DNA of 64,000 nucleotides, from the NCBI RefSeq assembly GCF_013694245.2, contig NZ_CP059322.2:5091001-5155000 (forward strand), read 5' to 3'. The notes below the pieces were generated by a model. That model was not told the DNA's origin. It worked only from the letters and a program-made list of their open reading frames with translations, and made no database searches. The DNA is from Micromonospora ferruginea. GTDB taxonomy: Bacteria; Actinomycetota; Actinomycetes; Mycobacteriales; Micromonosporaceae. Positions 43,024 through 51,512 of the stretch are shown in pieces (position 1 is the first letter of the stretch; each line of letters starts with the position of its first letter). The position numbers were made by a program, and so were the translations under genes.

Positions 43024-45072
43024 GTGTCAGCGGAGGTGGAGCCGGCCCACAGCGGTCGCGCGGACGAGCACGTCCGGCGAGTCCGCCTTCCCGCCGACCG
43101 GCGCACCCCGGCCGCGGCCCGGGCGCTGGTGCGCGCCATGCTCCTCGAAGCCGGCCTGCCCGAACTGCTCAACGAGGCGCTGCTGCTCACCACCGAGCTG
43201 ACCACCAACGCGGTCGAGCACGCGCAGACCGAACTGGACATTGAGGTCGAGGCCGACCCGGCCGGGTTCACCGTCACCGTCACCGACTTCGCCTCCGGCC
43301 CGGTCGACGAACTCGTCGTCGGAGTGCGCAACACCACCTCCGACATCACCGAGGTGGCCTCGCGCGGGCGTGGCCTGCTGCTGGTCGACCACTTCGCCAG
43401 CCGGTGGGGCACCACCTACCTGCCCACCGGCAAGGGTGTCTGGTTCCGCCTGGACCGTCCCGGCCTGCGCGGGTCCGCCCGGCCGTCCGGCCCACCGGTG
43501 TCACCGGCCGACGAGGGCACGCCGAGCGCCGCCGCGATGAGCGAACTGATGCAGACCACCCCCGATGCGTACGCCGACGACCCGCTGCCCGAGTTCGCCG
43601 CCGGGCTGCTGACCCGGGTGGCCGAGATGGTGGGCGCCGCCGGCGGCACGGTCCGGCTGGACCGTGGTGACGGGCTGGGCACCCAGGTCTTCGCCCGGCA
43701 CGGCCGGCCACCCCGGGACGACAACGAGCTGCTGCGCGTCCCGCTCGCCGTGCACCGCCCGTACGCCGGCGAGCTGGAGCTGGACGCGGCGCCCTCGGCG
43801 TACGCCCGGCCGCTCGCCGTGCTCGCCGCCGAGCGACTCTCGCTGCACCTGGAGAACGACCGGCTGCGCCGCGCCGACGTACGCCGCTCCACCTGGCTGA
43901 CCTTCCTCGCCGAGGCGAGCGAGCTGCTCGCCCAGTCGCTCGACGTCGAGCTGACGATGGCGCTCATCCCGCAGCTCGTGGTGCCCCGACTGGGCCAGTG
44001 GTGCGCGGTGCACACCACCGACGAGTGGGGGCGGCTGCGCCTCGCCGCGTCCAGCCACGCCGACGAGGCGATGCTCCCGCACCTGCACCGGTTCCTCGCC
44101 GAGACCGGCCCGGACTCGATCCAGTCCCGGCTGCGCGAGGCGTCCCGCAGCCTGACCCAGGTGCCGCTGGGCGGTCCGATGGAGGGCTTCGCCGTGCCGC
44201 TGATCGCCCGCGGCCAGCGGCTCGGCACCCTGGCCGTGGGCCGGCACCAGCGGCACCGGCACGACCCGGACGAGGTCGCGGTCCTGGAGGACGTGGCCCG
44301 GCGGGCGGCGCTCGCCATCGAGAACGCCCGCATCCACGCCGAACGCCGCCGGGTCGCGCAGACCCTCCAGCAGTCGCTGCTGCCGCCGGTGCTCCCGGTG
44401 GTCGAGGGCATCGGCCTCGCCGCCGAGTACGTCCCGACCGGCGACGACGCCGAGGTCGGCGGCGACTTCTACGACGTGGTCCCGCTGACGGACGGCCGCT
44501 GGCTTGTGGTGGTCGGCGACGTCTCCGGCAAGGGCGTGCAGGCGGCGGCCGTGACCGGCCTGGTCCGGGACGTGATCCGGGTGCTGGTGGGCGACGGCAA
44601 GCCGCTGCCCGAGGTGCTCGGCCGGTTGAACGAGACGCTGGTCGAGCGCGGCGGCGGGCGTTACTGCACGCTGGCGCTGGCCGCGGTCGGGCCCGGCGAC
44701 GGCGACCAGCTCGACGTCGCCCTGCACCTCGCCGGCCACGACCGCCCGGTGCTGCTGCACGGTGGTGGCGGCGCGACGTTCGTCGGCACCGGCGGCACCG
44801 CGCTCGGCCTGCTCGACACCATCACCACCCCGACGGCCGAGCTGGCGCTGAAGCCGGGCGACGCGCTGATCTTCTACACCGACGGCGTGACCGAGCGGCG
44901 GCGCGGCCGGGAGCTGTTCGGCACCGAGCGGCTGCGCGAGTCGGCGGCCCCGCTGGCCGGCTACTCGGCCGACGTGGTCGCCGCGCGCCTGCGCGCCGCC
45001 ACCATCGCGTTCTCGGCCGAGCCACCGCGCGACGACATCGCCGTCCTGGTCCTCCGCAACGACACGCTCTGA
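43024..45072 (+). CDS. SpoIIE-type PP2C phosphatase with HATPase and GAF domains
   Basis: A 682-residue protein. Residues 25-140 are an RsbW-like ATPase (N-box ELTTNAVEHA; RGRGLLLVDHFA). Residues about 170-440 hold one or two GAF-like domains. Residues 455-680 are a SpoIIE/RsbU phosphatase with EVGGDFYDVV, VVGDVSGKGVQAA, FYTDGVTERR and RDDIAVLV supplying the metal ligands. One chain could thus both phosphorylate and dephosphorylate STAS proteins. GTG at 43024 has GGAGG eight bases upstream; longer in-frame starts run back over the kinase gene. It is divergent from the poly-HAMP kinase. Confidence 0.9.
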   Translation: MSAEVEPAHSGRADEHVRRVRLPADRRTPAAARALVRAMLLEAGLPELLNEALLLTTELTTNAVEHAQTELDIEVEADPAGFTVTVTDFASGPVDELVVGVRNTTSDITEVASRGRGLLLVDHFASRWGTTYLPTGKGVWFRLDRPGLRGSARPSGPPVSPADEGTPSAAAMSELMQTTPDAYADDPLPEFAAGLLTRVAEMVGAAGGTVRLDRGDGLGTQVFARHGRPPRDDNELLRVPLAVHRPYAGELELDAAPSAYARPLAVLAAERLSLHLENDRLRRADVRRSTWLTFLAEASELLAQSLDVELTMALIPQLVVPRLGQWCAVHTTDEWGRLRLAASSHADEAMLPHLHRFLAETGPDSIQSRLREASRSLTQVPLGGPMEGFAVPLIARGQRLGTLAVGRHQRHRHDPDEVAVLEDVARRAALAIENARIHAERRRVAQTLQQSLLPPVLPVVEGIGLAAEYVPTGDDAEVGGDFYDVVPLTDGRWLVVVGDVSGKGVQAAAVTGLVRDVIRVLVGDGKPLPEVLGRLNETLVERGGGRYCTLALAAVGPGDGDQLDVALHLAGHDRPVLLHGGGGATFVGTGGTALGLLDTITTPTAELALKPGDALIFYTDGVTERRRGRELFGTERLRESAAPLAGYSADVVAARLRAATIAFSAEPPRDDIAVLVLRNDTL

Positions 45073-45097
45073 CGCGACGCCCCCTCCCCCCTTTGAC

Positions 45098-45158
45098 GGC
45101 GATCATGAAGTTGACGGCGCATTTCGTCCCTTTCGTTCCCGCCAACCTCATGATCGCC
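45098..45158. terminator. Inverted repeat GGCGATCATGA... between convergent genes
   Basis: GGCGATCATGAAGTTGACG (45098-45116) pairs with CGCCAACCTCATGATCGCC (45140-45158), with two mismatches that are G-U pairs on one strand of RNA. It sits between the phosphatase and FAD-oxidase stops. Like the 34754-34822 element, it looks like a dispersed palindrome used at gene ends. Confidence 0.65.
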
Positions 45159-45193
45159 GCCTGAATCCGGCATCCCTGGTGGGCCGGGGTGGG

Positions 45194-46789
45194 TCAGAGG
45201 CCGCCGGGGAGGCGGCCGGGGGCCAGGCGGTGGTGCGGATCCAGGTGGGCCTTGGCGCTGCGCAGCCGGGGCAGGGCGGGCAACTCGCCCCACAGGTCGA
45301 CGACGCGGCGCACCGGCGCGGGCGCCGAGATCACCACGCACCGGCCCTGCCGGGCGATCAGCACGCCACGGACCGCGGTCAGGATCGACGCCACCCGCTC
45401 GGGTGACAGTGCGCCGGGCAGGGCTGCGTAAGCGGTGCCGACGCCGGCCGAGCCGCGCACCGGCACCGGGGCGCCGGCGGCGTCGCGCAGCGCGTAGACC
45501 GCGGCGTGCAGGTCGCCGGCCGGCACCTCGATGCGCAGCGCGGTGTCACCGGGGGCGAACGGGTAGCGGCCCCACCACTCGGGCGCGTGGTGGTTGACCA
45601 CGGCCTCGGCGCCGAGCACGCCGATCAACCGCTCGGCCCGCTCGACCACGTCGGACGGGCCGCCCTCCAGCAGCACCACCAGGCTGCCCGCCGCCGGCCG
45701 CCCGGTCACCGCCGGGTGGTCGGGGCGGCCGGCCACCGAGGGATGGCTCGCCGGGATCCGGCGGCGAGGCAGCGGCACCGGCACCGGCAGGTCCAGCTCG
45801 ACGGCGGCCGGGGCGACCTCGGCGGCGAGCACCGCGCGGATCAGGTCGTGCACCTCCAGCGGGGTCCAGACCGGGCGGGAGACCCAGACCCGGCTCGCCG
45901 GCACGGCATGCACCCGCATGGTCGCCGAGACCAGCACGCCCAGCCCACCCTGCGAGCCGCAGAGCAGCCGGGCCACGTCCAACCCCGGCAGCTCGCCGCG
46001 CCCCAGCACCGCGTCGCCGCCGCCGACCGGCCCGGCGGCGAAGAGGCCGTCCGGCCCGGCGGTGAGGAGGCCGTCCGGCCCGGCCGAGCCGGCGGTGCCC
46101 TGGCCGCCGACGACGAGCCCGCCGGCGCGGCCCCAACCGACCGCGGATCCGTCGTCGGAAGCCGGGTCGCCGGCCCGCCGGCCGCCACCGGAACCACCGG
46201 ACGGGGCCGCCGCCCCGAACCGGGCGGTGCCGGACTCGCCGACGCTGATCAGCTCGCCGTCGGCGTCGAGGTAGCGCACGCCGACCAACTGGGCGCACGG
46301 GGTGCCGTGCCGGTGGCGCAGCGGACCGGCCTCGTCGGCGGCGAGCACCCCGCCCAGCGTCGCGCCCGGCGAGGGCACGTCGACCGGCAGCCGCCGGCCG
46401 GTGCGGCCAAGGGTGGCCTGGACCGCGCGCAGCGGCGTGCCGGCGCCGATCTCGGCCACCGGGGCGGCGTGCGGCTCGTGCCAGACGCCGGCCAGCCGGC
46501 CGGTGTCGAGCATGATGTCGACCTGGGCCGGTGCCGCACCCCAGTCGATCTTCGTGCCGGCGCCGCGCGGCACCACGGTCAGGTCGTGCGCGGCGGCGAG
46601 CCGCAGCACCTCGGCGGCGGCGTGCGGGCCACCCGGCACGGCCACCCAGCGGGCGGTGCGCCCGGCCACCTCGTCGGCCGGGCCGGCGAACCGGGCGAAC
46701 GGCGGACCGCAGATCTCGGTCAGCCTGCGGGTGATGTCGAGGGCTCCGGGTCGGTCGGTGGAACGCGCTGCAGCCGCCATGGCGGTCAT
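45194..46789 (-). CDS. FAD-binding oxidase, glycolate oxidase-like
   Basis: A 531-residue flavoprotein with a PCMH-type FAD-binding domain (VVPRGAGTKIDWG; PVDVPSPGATLGGVLAADEAGPLRHRHG) and a GlcE/GlcD-like C-terminal cap. Residues about 190-270 are a Gly/Ala-rich insertion (GPDGLLTAGPDGLFAAGP) of low complexity, not part of the family core. The start is uncertain: ATG 46789 or ATG 46780, neither with a clear Shine-Dalgarno. Substrate probably a 2-hydroxyacid, by family only. A LexA-like box overlaps the 46789 start. Confidence 0.75.
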   Translation of the reverse strand: MTAMAAAARSTDRPGALDITRRLTEICGPPFARFAGPADEVAGRTARWVAVPGGPHAAAEVLRLAAAHDLTVVPRGAGTKIDWGAAPAQVDIMLDTGRLAGVWHEPHAAPVAEIGAGTPLRAVQATLGRTGRRLPVDVPSPGATLGGVLAADEAGPLRHRHGTPCAQLVGVRYLDADGELISVGESGTARFGAAAPSGGSGGGRRAGDPASDDGSAVGWGRAGGLVVGGQGTAGSAGPDGLLTAGPDGLFAAGPVGGGDAVLGRGELPGLDVARLLCGSQGGLGVLVSATMRVHAVPASRVWVSRPVWTPLEVHDLIRAVLAAEVAPAAVELDLPVPVPLPRRRIPASHPSVAGRPDHPAVTGRPAAGSLVVLLEGGPSDVVERAERLIGVLGAEAVVNHHAPEWWGRYPFAPGDTALRIEVPAGDLHAAVYALRDAAGAPVPVRGSAGVGTAYAALPGALSPERVASILTAVRGVLIARQGRCVVISAPAPVRRVVDLWGELPALPRLRSAKAHLDPHHRLAPGRLPGGL

Positions 46790-46804
46790 CGTACACATGT
46801 TCGA
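46789..46804. promoter_or_regulatory. Imperfect LexA (SOS) box
   Basis: TCGTACACATGTTCGA matches the actinobacterial consensus TCGAAC-N4-GTTCGA at 11 of 12 conserved positions (one A-to-T change). It overlaps the start of the FAD-oxidase gene and lies 77 bp upstream of the oligopeptidase gene. Weaker than the perfect box at 63258. Confidence 0.45.
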
Positions 46805-46880
46805 AAATGCTGGCGGCGAGTCGCGGGATTCGCGCGGCGCGGACGCCCGGCGGCGGCCGGACGACCGGTAACGTGGCGCC

Positions 46881-48974
46881 GTGACCACGACCCCACAGCC
46901 CACGGCGAAGCGCGTTCCGGCCGAGCGGACCCACCACGGCGACACCGTCGTCGACGAGTACGCCTGGCTCGCCACCAAGGACGACCCGGAGACGATCGCC
47001 TACCTGGAGGCCGAGAACTCCTACACCGAGGCGCGCACCGCGCACCTGGCCGGGCTGCGGGCCGAGTTGTTCGAGGAGACCCGCCGGCGCACCCAGGAGA
47101 CCGACCTGTCGGTGCCGACCCGCAAGGACGGCCACTGGTACTACACCCGCACGGTCGAGGGGCAGCAGTACGGCGTGCACTGCCGGCGCGCCGTCCGCCC
47201 CGGCGAGACCAGGCCCCCGGTCAGCGCGGACGGCGCCCCGCTCGACGGCGAGGAGGTGCTGCTCGACGGCAACCAGCTCGCCGAGGGGCACGACTTCTTC
47301 TCACTCGGCGCGTTCGACGTCAGCCCGGACGGGCGCTGGCTGGCCTACTCCACCGACTTCTCCGGCGACGAGCGGTTCACCCTGCGGATCAAGGATCTGA
47401 GCACCGGCGAGCTGCTGCCCGACGAGGTGCCCGACACGTTCTACGGCACCGCGTGGTCCAGTGACGCCTCCACGCTGTTCTACGTCACCGTGGACGACGC
47501 CTGGCGGCCGAACCGGGTGTGGCGACACACGATCGGCACCACGTCGGGCGAGGACGTGGTGGTCCACCAGGAGGACGACGAGCGGTTCTGGGTGGGCGTC
47601 GAGCTGACCCGCTCCGAGCGCTTCGTGATCGTCGACATCCACAGCAAGATCACCAGCGAGGTCCGGGTGATCCCGGCGGCCAACCCGACCGGGGAGCCGG
47701 CGATCGTCGCCCCGCGCCGGCAGGGCGTCGAGTACGCGGTCGAACACCACGGCCACCGCTTCCTGATCCTGCACAACGACGGCGCGGAGGACTTCGCGCT
47801 CGCGTACACCTCGGCGGACGCGCCGGGCGACTGGACGCCGCTGATCCCGCACACCCCGGGCACCCGCCTGGAGGCGGTCGACGCGTTCGAGAACCACCTG
47901 GTGGTGTCGCTGCGGAGCAACGGGCTGACCGGGCTGCGGGTGCTGCCGGTCGGCAGCGACGACAGTTGGGACATCGACTTCCCGGAGCCGATCTACAGCG
48001 TCGGGCTGGACGCCAACCCGGAATACCGCACCGGCACGGTCCGGCTGCGCTACACCTCGCTGGTCACCCCCGACTCGGTCTACGACTACGACCTGACCAG
48101 CCGCGAGCTGGCGCTGCTGCGGCAGAAGCCGGTGCGGCCCGGCCCGGACGGGCGGGAGTACGACCCGGCCGACTACGAGCAGCACCGGGACTGGGCGCTC
48201 GCCGACGACGGCACCCGGGTGCCGATCTCCCTGGTCTGCCGCCGGGACACCCCGCGTGACGGCTCCGCGCCCGCCGTCATCTACGGCTACGGGTCGTACG
48301 AGGCCAGCATGGACCCGTGGTTCTCGATCGCCCGGCTGAGCCTGCTCGACCGCGGCGTCATCTTCGCCGTCGCGCACATCCGCGGCGGCGGCGAGCTGGG
48401 CCGCCGCTGGTACGACGAGGGCAAGCTGCTGGCCAAGAAGAACACGTTCACCGACTTCGTGGCCTGTGCCCGGCACCTGGTCAAGGCCGGCTGGACGGCG
48501 AGCGACCGGCTGGTCGCCCGGGGCGCGTCGGCCGGCGGGCTGCTGATGGGCGCGGTGGCCAACCTCGCGCCGGACGCGTTCGCCGGGATCGTCGCGCAGG
48601 TGCCGTTCGTGGACGCGCTCACCTCGATCCTCGACCCGTCGCTCCCGTTGACGGTCACCGAGTGGGAGGAGTGGGGCAACCCGCTGGACGACCCCGAGGT
48701 CTACGCGTACATGAAGTCGTACACCCCGTACGAGAATGTGACCGCCGCCGACTACCCGGCCGTCCTCGCGGTGACCAGCCTCAACGACACCCGGGTGCTC
48801 TACCACGAGCCGGCCAAGTGGATCGCCCGGCTGCGCGCGCTCGCCCCGCAGGGCGACTACCTGCTCAAGACCGAGATGGGCGCCGGCCACGGCGGGCCCA
48901 GCGGCCGGTACGACGCCTGGCGCGAGGAGGCGTTCGTCAACGCCTGGACGCTGGACCGCCTCGGCCGCGCCTGA
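46881..48974 (+). CDS. S9A prolyl oligopeptidase family protein (oligopeptidase B-like)
   Basis: A 697-residue cytosolic serine peptidase. Residues 70-410 are the beta-propeller that limits access to short peptides; 420-697 are the alpha/beta catalytic domain. Nucleophile in RGASAGGLL, Asp in SLNDTRV, His in GAGHGGPSGR. The acidic pair that gives oligopeptidase B its Arg/Lys preference cannot be judged with certainty here. GTG at 46881 is chosen since TTTPQPTAKRVP begins the homology. The gene ends directly at a perfect palindrome. Confidence 0.9.
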   Translation: MTTTPQPTAKRVPAERTHHGDTVVDEYAWLATKDDPETIAYLEAENSYTEARTAHLAGLRAELFEETRRRTQETDLSVPTRKDGHWYYTRTVEGQQYGVHCRRAVRPGETRPPVSADGAPLDGEEVLLDGNQLAEGHDFFSLGAFDVSPDGRWLAYSTDFSGDERFTLRIKDLSTGELLPDEVPDTFYGTAWSSDASTLFYVTVDDAWRPNRVWRHTIGTTSGEDVVVHQEDDERFWVGVELTRSERFVIVDIHSKITSEVRVIPAANPTGEPAIVAPRRQGVEYAVEHHGHRFLILHNDGAEDFALAYTSADAPGDWTPLIPHTPGTRLEAVDAFENHLVVSLRSNGLTGLRVLPVGSDDSWDIDFPEPIYSVGLDANPEYRTGTVRLRYTSLVTPDSVYDYDLTSRELALLRQKPVRPGPDGREYDPADYEQHRDWALADDGTRVPISLVCRRDTPRDGSAPAVIYGYGSYEASMDPWFSIARLSLLDRGVIFAVAHIRGGGELGRRWYDEGKLLAKKNTFTDFVACARHLVKAGWTASDRLVARGASAGGLLMGAVANLAPDAFAGIVAQVPFVDALTSILDPSLPLTVTEWEEWGNPLDDPEVYAYMKSYTPYENVTAADYPAVLAVTSLNDTRVLYHEPAKWIARLRALAPQGDYLLKTEMGAGHGGPSGRYDAWREEAFVNAWTLDRLGRA

Positions 48975-48976
48975 CG

Positions 48977-49030
48977 GTAAGGAGGGGCCCCTTTTTAACA
49001 GACGTCTGTTAAAAAGGGGCCCCTCCTTAC
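48977..49030. repeat. Palindromic repeat, copy 5 (perfect 54-bp palindrome)
   Basis: GTAAGGAGGGGCCCC begins a 27-bp arm whose exact reverse complement follows at once, with no loop (centre CAGACGTCTG). It starts 2 bp after the oligopeptidase TGA and contains the TAA stop of the dehydratase gene (49027-49029). Poly-T/poly-A tracts in the arms could give a U-run for termination in both directions. Confidence 0.9.
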
Positions 49031-49971
49031 ACGCTGAGGGCCGCGGCGAGCACCGCCGGGTCGGCGTTGCCGCCGGTGACCACCGCGACCGTCCGCCCGG
49101 CCGGCAACTCGTCGCGGTGGAACAGCCGGGCGGCCGTGGCGACCGCGCCGCTCGGCTCGGCCACCAGCCGCGCGTCCCGCATCAGCCGGCCGGCCGCCGC
49201 CATGATCTCGTCCTCGGTCACCGTGACGATGCCGTCGAGGCGCGCCCGCAGGTGTGCCAGCGTCCGCGCGGACAGGTTGGTGCGCAGCCCGTCGGCGCAG
49301 GTCCGGTAGGTCCGCTCGACGTCCCAGACGACCACCTCGCCGGCGGCGAGCGACTCCTGGGCGTCGGCGGCCAGCGCCGGCTCCACACCGATCACGGCGG
49401 CCGACGGGCGCAGCGCCCTGACCGCCGTGGCGACGCCGGAACCGAGCCCACCGCCGCCGATCGGCACCAGGACCACGTCCACGTCGGGCAGGTCGGTGAC
49501 GATCTCCAACCCGACGGTGCCCTGCCCGGCGATGACCGCGGGATGGTCGAACGGCGGCACCAGCGCCCCGCCGGTCTCCGCCACGATCCGTTCCGCCTCG
49601 GCGAGCCGGCGGGCCGGCGGCACCGGCCGCACGTCCGCGCCGAGCGCCCGCATCCGGTCCACCTTGACCGCCGGCGCCCCCTCGGGCACCACCACCGTGC
49701 AGGGCACCGCGAACGCGCGGGCCGCGTACGCCAGCGCCTGGCCGTGGTTGCCCGAGGAGTGGGTGACCACCCCTCGGGACCGCACCGCCGGGTCGAGCCG
49801 GGCCACCGCGTGGGTGGCGCCGCGCAGCTTGAACGACCCCACCGGTTGCAGGCTCTCCGGCTTGAGCCACAGCTCGTCGTCCCAGGCGGCGGGCAGCAGC
49901 GGGGTGCGCAGCACGGTGCCCGCCACGTCGTCGGCGGCGGCCCGGACGTCGGCGATCGAGATCAGCTCCAT
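49027..49971 (-). CDS. Serine/threonine dehydratase family PLP enzyme
   Basis: A 314-residue fold-type II enzyme. The PLP lysine is in VGSFKLRGA (near residue 49), the substrate loop is SSGNHGQA, and the glycine run is PIGGGGLGSG. It lacks the C-terminal ACT domains of biosynthetic IlvA, so it is more like catabolic threonine/serine dehydratase, serine racemase or hydroxyaspartate ammonia-lyase. ATG at 49971. Its stop codon comes from the palindromic repeat. Confidence 0.85.
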   Translation of the reverse strand: MELISIADVRAAADDVAGTVLRTPLLPAAWDDELWLKPESLQPVGSFKLRGATHAVARLDPAVRSRGVVTHSSGNHGQALAYAARAFAVPCTVVVPEGAPAVKVDRMRALGADVRPVPPARRLAEAERIVAETGGALVPPFDHPAVIAGQGTVGLEIVTDLPDVDVVLVPIGGGGLGSGVATAVRALRPSAAVIGVEPALAADAQESLAAGEVVVWDVERTYRTCADGLRTNLSARTLAHLRARLDGIVTVTEDEIMAAAGRLMRDARLVAEPSGAVATAARLFHRDELPAGRTVAVVTGGNADPAVLAAALSV

Positions 49972-50009
49972 CGCACCATCCTGCCCCGTCTCTGGAGTGA
50001 CCGGCCGGC

Positions 50010-51512
50010 TCAGGTGGCGCGCAGCTCCTCCACCGAGGTGGCCGAGCGCAGCAGCACCAGGCCGGCCACCGCGGTGAGCAGCACCGCCGCCAGCCCACCC
50101 GCCGCGAACCAGGCCAGTTGCTCCCACGGTACGTCCGGCGTCACGGTCACCTTCGGCACCCATCGGGTACGCGTCGCGCCGCCGTCCGAACCGCACGCCT
50201 GCCAGCCCGGGTCGCAGGCGGTCTGCTCGAAGCCGCCGCCGCTGGGCGCGGGCATCGGGCCGGCGATCAGCAGGTAGCCGACGGTCAACGCGAGCGCGAT
50301 CGCGGGCACGGCCGGGGCGATCGACGCCCAGAGCAGCGAGCGGCCGATGGTGGACCGGGGCACCCCGGTCGCCACCTGCGCCGCGTACGCCCGGCGTCGG
50401 CTGGTCACGCCCTCGACCACGGCGACCAGCAGTCCGCCGGCGGCGATCGCCACGGCCACGCCGACGGCCAGGTCGACGAGGTCCATCGCGCCGAGGTAGA
50501 AGTCCGGGTCGGACAGGCCGCCGCCGGTGCGGCGAGCCAGCTCGACCTCGGCCTGGAAGTCGGCCCGCAGGGCGGCGGCCCCGGCGCCGAAGATCAGCGC
50601 GGCCAGCAGCGCGGCGAACGTGCGACTGCCGGCCCACGGGTCGGCGGTGAGCCGGCGCGCGGCGAGCAGCGCGGCCGCACCGCGCCCGTGGCGGTGCAGC
50701 AGTCGCCCGGTGGTGTACGAGATCCAACCGGTGCCGGACACCACGCCGATCATGGCGGTCAGTCCGCCCAGGAGCACCAGCAGCGGCACGACCGAGTCGG
50801 GCATCACCGCGCCGCGCCGCTCGTACCACAGGCCGACGGGTCGGATCGCGGCGAAGAGTGCCAGTGCGACCAGGATGAGCACGCCCGGCCACGGCCAGGG
50901 CGCCCGGGTGCGGACCCGGCGCACGACGCCGAACGGGGTGGTGGTGACCCGGCGCAGCAGCAGCGCGCCGGCCAGCGCGGCGACCAGCGGCAGTCCGAGC
51001 ACGACGGCGGCCACGGCGGCCGGGGCCGGGTGCACGTCGGTGGGCAGCGGCAGCCGCCCGGCGGCGTCGGGCCGGTGCAGCAGCCGGCGGCCGACCTCGA
51101 ACACGGCCAAGCCGGCGAGCGTGCCGAGCAGGCTCGCCACCCCGGTCTCGGCGACCGCGAGCCGGGTGACCTGCCCGGGGGTGGCCCCGGCCAGCCGGAG
51201 CGCGGCCAGCCGCCGGTCGCGCCCCGGCGCGCCGAGGCGGGCGCACTGCCCGGCCAGCCCGAGCACCGGTACGCAGAGCAGCAGCAACGCGAACGCCACG
51301 CCGGGACGCAGGCCGGGCTCGCGCAGCAGCGCGTTGGTGTACTGCTCGGAGTTGACGCCGTCGTCACCGGTCGGCCGGGCCACCGCCAGCACGGTCAGCG
51401 CGGCCAGCCCGGCGAGGGTCGCCAGCGCGGCGCTCAGCGCGGTGAGCGCCACCCGCGCGCCGTCGGTGCGGGTGCCGGCCAGCGCGAGCCGCAGCAGCGT
51501 GCCCGGTCTCAC
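50010..51512 (-). CDS. FtsX-like ABC exporter permease
   Basis: A 500-residue membrane protein with about ten helices in two FtsX-like halves. The first half has RLAALRLAGATPGQVTRLAVAETG and the second has RRAYAAQVATGVPRSTIGRSLLWAS, the paired signature of this exporter class. One extracytoplasmic loop (TACDPGWQACGSDG) has two cysteines. GTG at 51512 overlaps the ATPase stop. It probably exports a lipid or peptide with the ATPase encoded upstream. Confidence 0.88.
   Translation of the reverse strand: MRPGTLLRLALAGTRTDGARVALTALSAALATLAGLAALTVLAVARPTGDDGVNSEQYTNALLREPGLRPGVAFALLLLCVPVLGLAGQCARLGAPGRDRRLAALRLAGATPGQVTRLAVAETGVASLLGTLAGLAVFEVGRRLLHRPDAAGRLPLPTDVHPAPAAVAAVVLGLPLVAALAGALLLRRVTTTPFGVVRRVRTRAPWPWPGVLILVALALFAAIRPVGLWYERRGAVMPDSVVPLLVLLGGLTAMIGVVSGTGWISYTTGRLLHRHGRGAAALLAARRLTADPWAGSRTFAALLAALIFGAGAAALRADFQAEVELARRTGGGLSDPDFYLGAMDLVDLAVGVAVAIAAGGLLVAVVEGVTSRRRAYAAQVATGVPRSTIGRSLLWASIAPAVPAIALALTVGYLLIAGPMPAPSGGGFEQTACDPGWQACGSDGGATRTRWVPKVTVTPDVPWEQLAWFAAGGLAAVLLTAVAGLVLLRSATSVEELRAT

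Noticed and set aside
38652..43244. 1530-residue open frame opposite the poly-HAMP kinase
   Set aside because: It is the complement of a strongly conserved kinase gene; the open frame comes from high GC and the tandem repeats, and its translation (His/Arg/Val-rich, repetitive) resembles no family.
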